A stretch of 64,000 bases of DNA, from the NCBI RefSeq assembly GCF_004681185.1, contig NZ_SRIF01000001.1, positions 930,001 through 994,000 on the forward strand. The letters are read 5' to 3'. This document shows, in pieces, positions 61,463-64,000 of the stretch; positions within the stretch are counted from its first letter, which is position 1, and each line of letters starts with the position of its first letter. Under the pieces are notes generated by a model. That model was not told the DNA's origin, made no database searches, and worked only from the letters and a program-made list of their open reading frames with translations. Origin of the DNA: Haloarcula amylovorans. GTDB lineage: Archaea; Halobacteriota; Halobacteria; Halobacteriales; Haloarculaceae. The translations under genes and the position numbers were made by a program.

Positions 61463-63373
61463 TTACTGGTCGTCGTTCTCGGCCAGTCCCTGCGAGGGAC
61501 CACCGGAGAAGACGAATTCGTGTTCGGCCTCGGTCTCGAATCGGTTCAAGATGTCACCCAGCGGCTGGGCGTAGCGCTTGAGCTGTTCGGCGCGAGAGGA
61601 GACCTCGTTGAGTTCTGCGGCTTGCTCCTCTGCGGCACCGGCGACGGTTTCGGATTCGGCCATCATGTCTTCGCTGGTGTCTGCGGCCTCCTGTAGCGAG
61701 GTGGCCGTCGTCTGGAACTGCTCGACGGAACGCCCCAGGTCGACATCGGGGTTCTCGGCTTCCACCTGCTCTAGGGTCTCGACGAGGTAATCGAGGTCCT
61801 CGGAGATATCCTGGAGGCGCTCTTTCTGGTCGTAGGCGTCGTCGGAAATCTTCTGGATGGATTCCGCGACCTGTTCGGAGGCGTCCCGAACAGACTCGGC
61901 ACTCGTGAGCACCACGTCACCGGACTCCGCGACTTCGTCGGCGAAGCTCTTGAGTTGGCCGAGCGTCTTCTCCAGTTCGGCGATCATCCCGTTGAACTCG
62001 CTCGCGATGCGATCCATCGACTCGTTCTCGCCGTCGGTGTCCATGCGCTCGGTGAGGGTACCGGCGGCGGCGGCCTCCATCACGTCGGAGAACTCCTCGG
62101 CTTTCTCCTGGAGGTAGTTGTTCATCTCCATCGCCTCGGCGCGGGACACCTCCGCCTCCTTGCGGGCGCGTTCAGCGTCGTCGATCTGCTGTTTGAGCGC
62201 GTTGCGCATGTCACCGAACCCGGCGTAGAGCCGACCGATATTGTCGATGCGACTGGTGGAGATGTCTACGTCTAAGTTCCCCTGTCGCATCTGCTCGGTC
62301 TTGCGCGTGAGACGGTCGATCGACGTCGCCGTGTTGTATCCCAGTGCGGCCCCGACGCCGCCGATGAGCAGTACCATCAGCGCCGTGCCGACGAGCCCGT
62401 ACAGCTGAACGTTCTCTACGAACCCGAAGACGGCCGAGTACGGCGCGTGGACGAGAACGACCCAGTCGGTCTCCGCTATCGGCGAGTAGCCGACAGTGTA
62501 CTTCTCATCGAGAACGTCACTGGCAGCCATCGTGGCGACGACACCGGCTTCTTGCTCGCCGCCGCGCAGGTCGTTGGCCGCGCTGATCGGCTGGAGCGCA
62601 CGGTCGTTTTCGGCATACGGCTGCAGCGTCTCCTCGCCGATGCCGCTGCTCTCGTCCGTGGGCTCGTCGAACATCACGACGTTAGACGCGTTGACGACCT
62701 GCGTGAACCCGCCCGCCGCCCGTTCGGATCCCTGGAGGGACTCGGTGATCCCCGAAAGCGAGTACTCGATGACGATGTAGCGGTTCTGCGTCGCGTCGAC
62801 GGGACTCATGAATCCGACGACCGGCCCGGTCTGAGTCCGGTAGACGTCGGAGTTGACGACTTCGCCCGCACGGTCGAACTCCGGTCCGTTCGTCCAGCCT
62901 CGGCTCACGTCCGAGACGTTCGTTCCGGCGCTCAGCGACGTACTAGCGACGATGGATGTCCCGGTGATCCGGCGTTCCACGAGGTGGACGTCAGCCACGT
63001 CGGCGGACAGCCCCGCCTCCCGGTTCCGGAGTTCCGCCCGGAGATCCTCGGAGTCATCGGAGGCCCAGACGCCGCTAGAGGAGATGAACTGCGCGGACAG
63101 ACGGTTGCGTTCGAACCACTGCTCGATAATGTCACCCTCCTGTTGGGCGAGGCCCTGATACTCGTCGGTCACCTGCGTCTCGGTGTAGGTCTGAATCTGT
63201 CCCGTAGCGAACAGCCCGATCGCGCCCACCGACAGCGCCATAACAATCAGTACAATAGCGAACTTCAGTGCGAAGTTCCGGCGAATCACGTTCGGGACGA
63301 TCGTCGCTACGAGGCCGCCGTTGGTGTCGTCGATTCCCGATTCCCCTGTCGAAGTCGTATCCTGTGAACTCAT
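61463..63373 (-). CDS. Receptor-like membrane protein: extracellular sensor, HAMP, truncated MCP signalling part
   Basis: The 636-residue protein has a membrane helix at about 34-56, an extracellular Cache-like domain (about 60-320), a second helix at about 324-345 and a HAMP domain (about 346-400). A coiled coil typical of haloarchaeal transducers follows (for example MEAAAAGTLTERMDTDGENE and FNGMIAELEKTLGQLKSFAD). The highly conserved hairpin tip that binds CheA and CheW is absent: the helix turns back directly after VETLEQVEAENPDVD. The gene follows a substrate-binding protein gene by two bases, as in BasB-BasT pairs. It senses but may not control the kinase in the usual way. Confidence 0.8.
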   Translation of the reverse strand: MSSQDTTSTGESGIDDTNGGLVATIVPNVIRRNFALKFAIVLIVMALSVGAIGLFATGQIQTYTETQVTDEYQGLAQQEGDIIEQWFERNRLSAQFISSSGVWASDDSEDLRAELRNREAGLSADVADVHLVERRITGTSIVASTSLSAGTNVSDVSRGWTNGPEFDRAGEVVNSDVYRTQTGPVVGFMSPVDATQNRYIVIEYSLSGITESLQGSERAAGGFTQVVNASNVVMFDEPTDESSGIGEETLQPYAENDRALQPISAANDLRGGEQEAGVVATMAASDVLDEKYTVGYSPIAETDWVVLVHAPYSAVFGFVENVQLYGLVGTALMVLLIGGVGAALGYNTATSIDRLTRKTEQMRQGNLDVDISTSRIDNIGRLYAGFGDMRNALKQQIDDAERARKEAEVSRAEAMEMNNYLQEKAEEFSDVMEAAAAGTLTERMDTDGENESMDRIASEFNGMIAELEKTLGQLKSFADEVAESGDVVLTSAESVRDASEQVAESIQKISDDAYDQKERLQDISEDLDYLVETLEQVEAENPDVDLGRSVEQFQTTATSLQEAADTSEDMMAESETVAGAAEEQAAELNEVSSRAEQLKRYAQPLGDILNRFETEAEHEFVFSGGPSQGLAENDDQ

Positions 63374-63375
63374 AA

Positions 63376-64000
63376 TCAGTTACCGCCCAGCGAACATTCT
63401 ACCGCCGGGCCTTCGCTACACGAGTACATCGCGTCCCGTGTCGTGTTTATCAGATTGTAGTACCGTCCGAACGCCTGCTGGTCGCCCGGTCGCCCCCGGA
63501 CGACCGGCACCGGCCGCATGGACTGGTGGTCACACGCGCGTAGCGTCTCTGACCCGATACCGGTCCCGTACTCCAGTCCCTCCAGCACGGAGATGACTTC
63601 GTTCGGGTCGAACGTCCCCGCTTTCTGGGCCGCGTAGGCGTACTGTAGCGTCTGTGTGTACGCGACGTGAGCCGGTCCCGACGGAATCGACGACGAGGCC
63701 GATCCCGTCCCGCCACTGTACTCGCTGCTGAACGCCGACTGGAACTCCTTCGAGAGCGGCGTCTCAATCGAGGGATCCCACTCGATGGTCCCGATGACAT
63801 CCTCGATTGCCCCGCCCGCGGTCTGTGCGACGGCCCGCGTGTACAGCGGAATGACGACGTTCTCCTCGGGGAACGCCTTGCGAACCGCACGAACGGCGTT
63901 CGCGGCGTCGAGACCGCGGAGATTGAGGATCAACACGTCCTCGCTGGCGTTCTCGATGTCGGAGACGTACTGGCTGAAGTCCCGCGTTCCGAGCTGGGCA
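63376..64000 (-). CDS. Substrate-binding protein, Peripla_BP_6 (amino-acid) type, partial
   Basis: The frame is open to the right edge of the window, so the N-terminus with signal peptide is missing. The visible 208 residues show the C-terminal lobe of a type I binding protein: DVLILNLRGLDAANAVRAVR, VVIPLYTRAVAQTAGG, EFQSAFSSEYSGG, and AYTQTLQYAYAAQKAG. These resemble BasB/LivJ-like proteins. It ends two bases before the receptor-like gene, suggesting that it presents a ligand to that receptor. Confidence 0.75.
   Translation of the reverse strand, partial: AQLGTRDFSQYVSDIENASEDVLILNLRGLDAANAVRAVRKAFPEENVVIPLYTRAVAQTAGGAIEDVIGTIEWDPSIETPLSKEFQSAFSSEYSGGTGSASSSIPSGPAHVAYTQTLQYAYAAQKAGTFDPNEVISVLEGLEYGTGIGSETLRACDHQSMRPVPVVRGRPGDQQAFGRYYNLINTTRDAMYSCSEGPAVECSLGGN

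Noticed and set aside
63238..63247. ATAACAAT within the receptor-like gene
   Set aside because: It lies inside a membrane-helix coding region, with no gene start downstream on that strand. It is probably a chance match.
1..64000. CRISPR array, rRNA operon or complete insertion sequence
   Set aside because: No regularly spaced direct repeats, rRNA-like conserved stretches or transposase genes with terminal repeats were seen.

Overview
The window is a chromosomal segment of a halophilic archaeon (class Halobacteria). The signs are high GC, very acidic proteins, twin-arginine signal peptides on nearly all exported proteins, mostly leaderless genes with a promoter element about 27 nt before the start codon, and lineage-restricted families (HalOD1, DUF7344, DUF5805, RdfA, archaea-specific SMC-related protein). 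I cannot assign a genus. No rRNA, tRNA, CRISPR array or intact insertion sequence was seen.

Layout. (1) 1-3.4 kb: tail of an exported Thr/Pro-rich protein and a large cell-surface PKD/CARDB protein. (2) About 3.4-34.5 kb: a surface-glycan (exopolysaccharide or N-glycan) region. It holds a GT2, a GT4, a DUF354 protein, a GT-C-like membrane protein, a Wzx-type flippase, a sugar nucleotidyltransferase, an epimerase, a nucleotide-sugar dehydrogenase, three Gfo/Idh/MocA oxidoreductases, two DegT aminotransferases, an N-acetyltransferase, an N-formyltransferase, three deacetylase-fold proteins, a FemAB/GNAT protein, two Tat-exported beta-helix proteins and a phosphodiesterase. A BKACE enzyme and a DUF1326/DUF2182 pair sit inside it. 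Together the dehydrogenase, oxidoreductase, aminotransferase and LbH acetyltransferase could make a UDP-2,3-diacetamido-uronic acid (Wbp-like route), and the formyltransferase could make a formamido sugar. (3) 29-35 kb: small regulators (HalOD1, winged helix, two DUF7344 membrane-anchored HTH proteins) around the second aminotransferase operon. (4) 35.7-43.4 kb: metabolic genes (FAD-linked oxidase, MFS, LpdA-like flavoprotein, YjbQ, CapA, UspA, CoaD). (5) 43.4-46.6 kb: the cell-shape pair RdfA and SMC-related protein. (6) 47.1-57.2 kb: a sugar/polyol uptake and catabolism island (ABC importer, TPP enzyme, Gfo/Idh, isomerase, zinc dehydrogenase, HpcH/HpaI aldolase). (7) 57.8-60.6 kb: an integrase-DUF5805 pair and a 1.4 kb gene desert. 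(8) 60.6-64 kb: a 40-residue membrane protein, a coiled-coil protein, and a receptor-like protein lacking the CheA-binding tip next to a partial substrate-binding protein.

Two regularities stand out. A strongly repeated promoter block (CCATAACAAWGC and relatives) sits at the TATA position of many genes, its ATAACAA form concentrated in the glycan region. Four genes are preceded by short leader ORFs of 14-23 codons whose stop codon overlaps or touches the start codon of the main gene.
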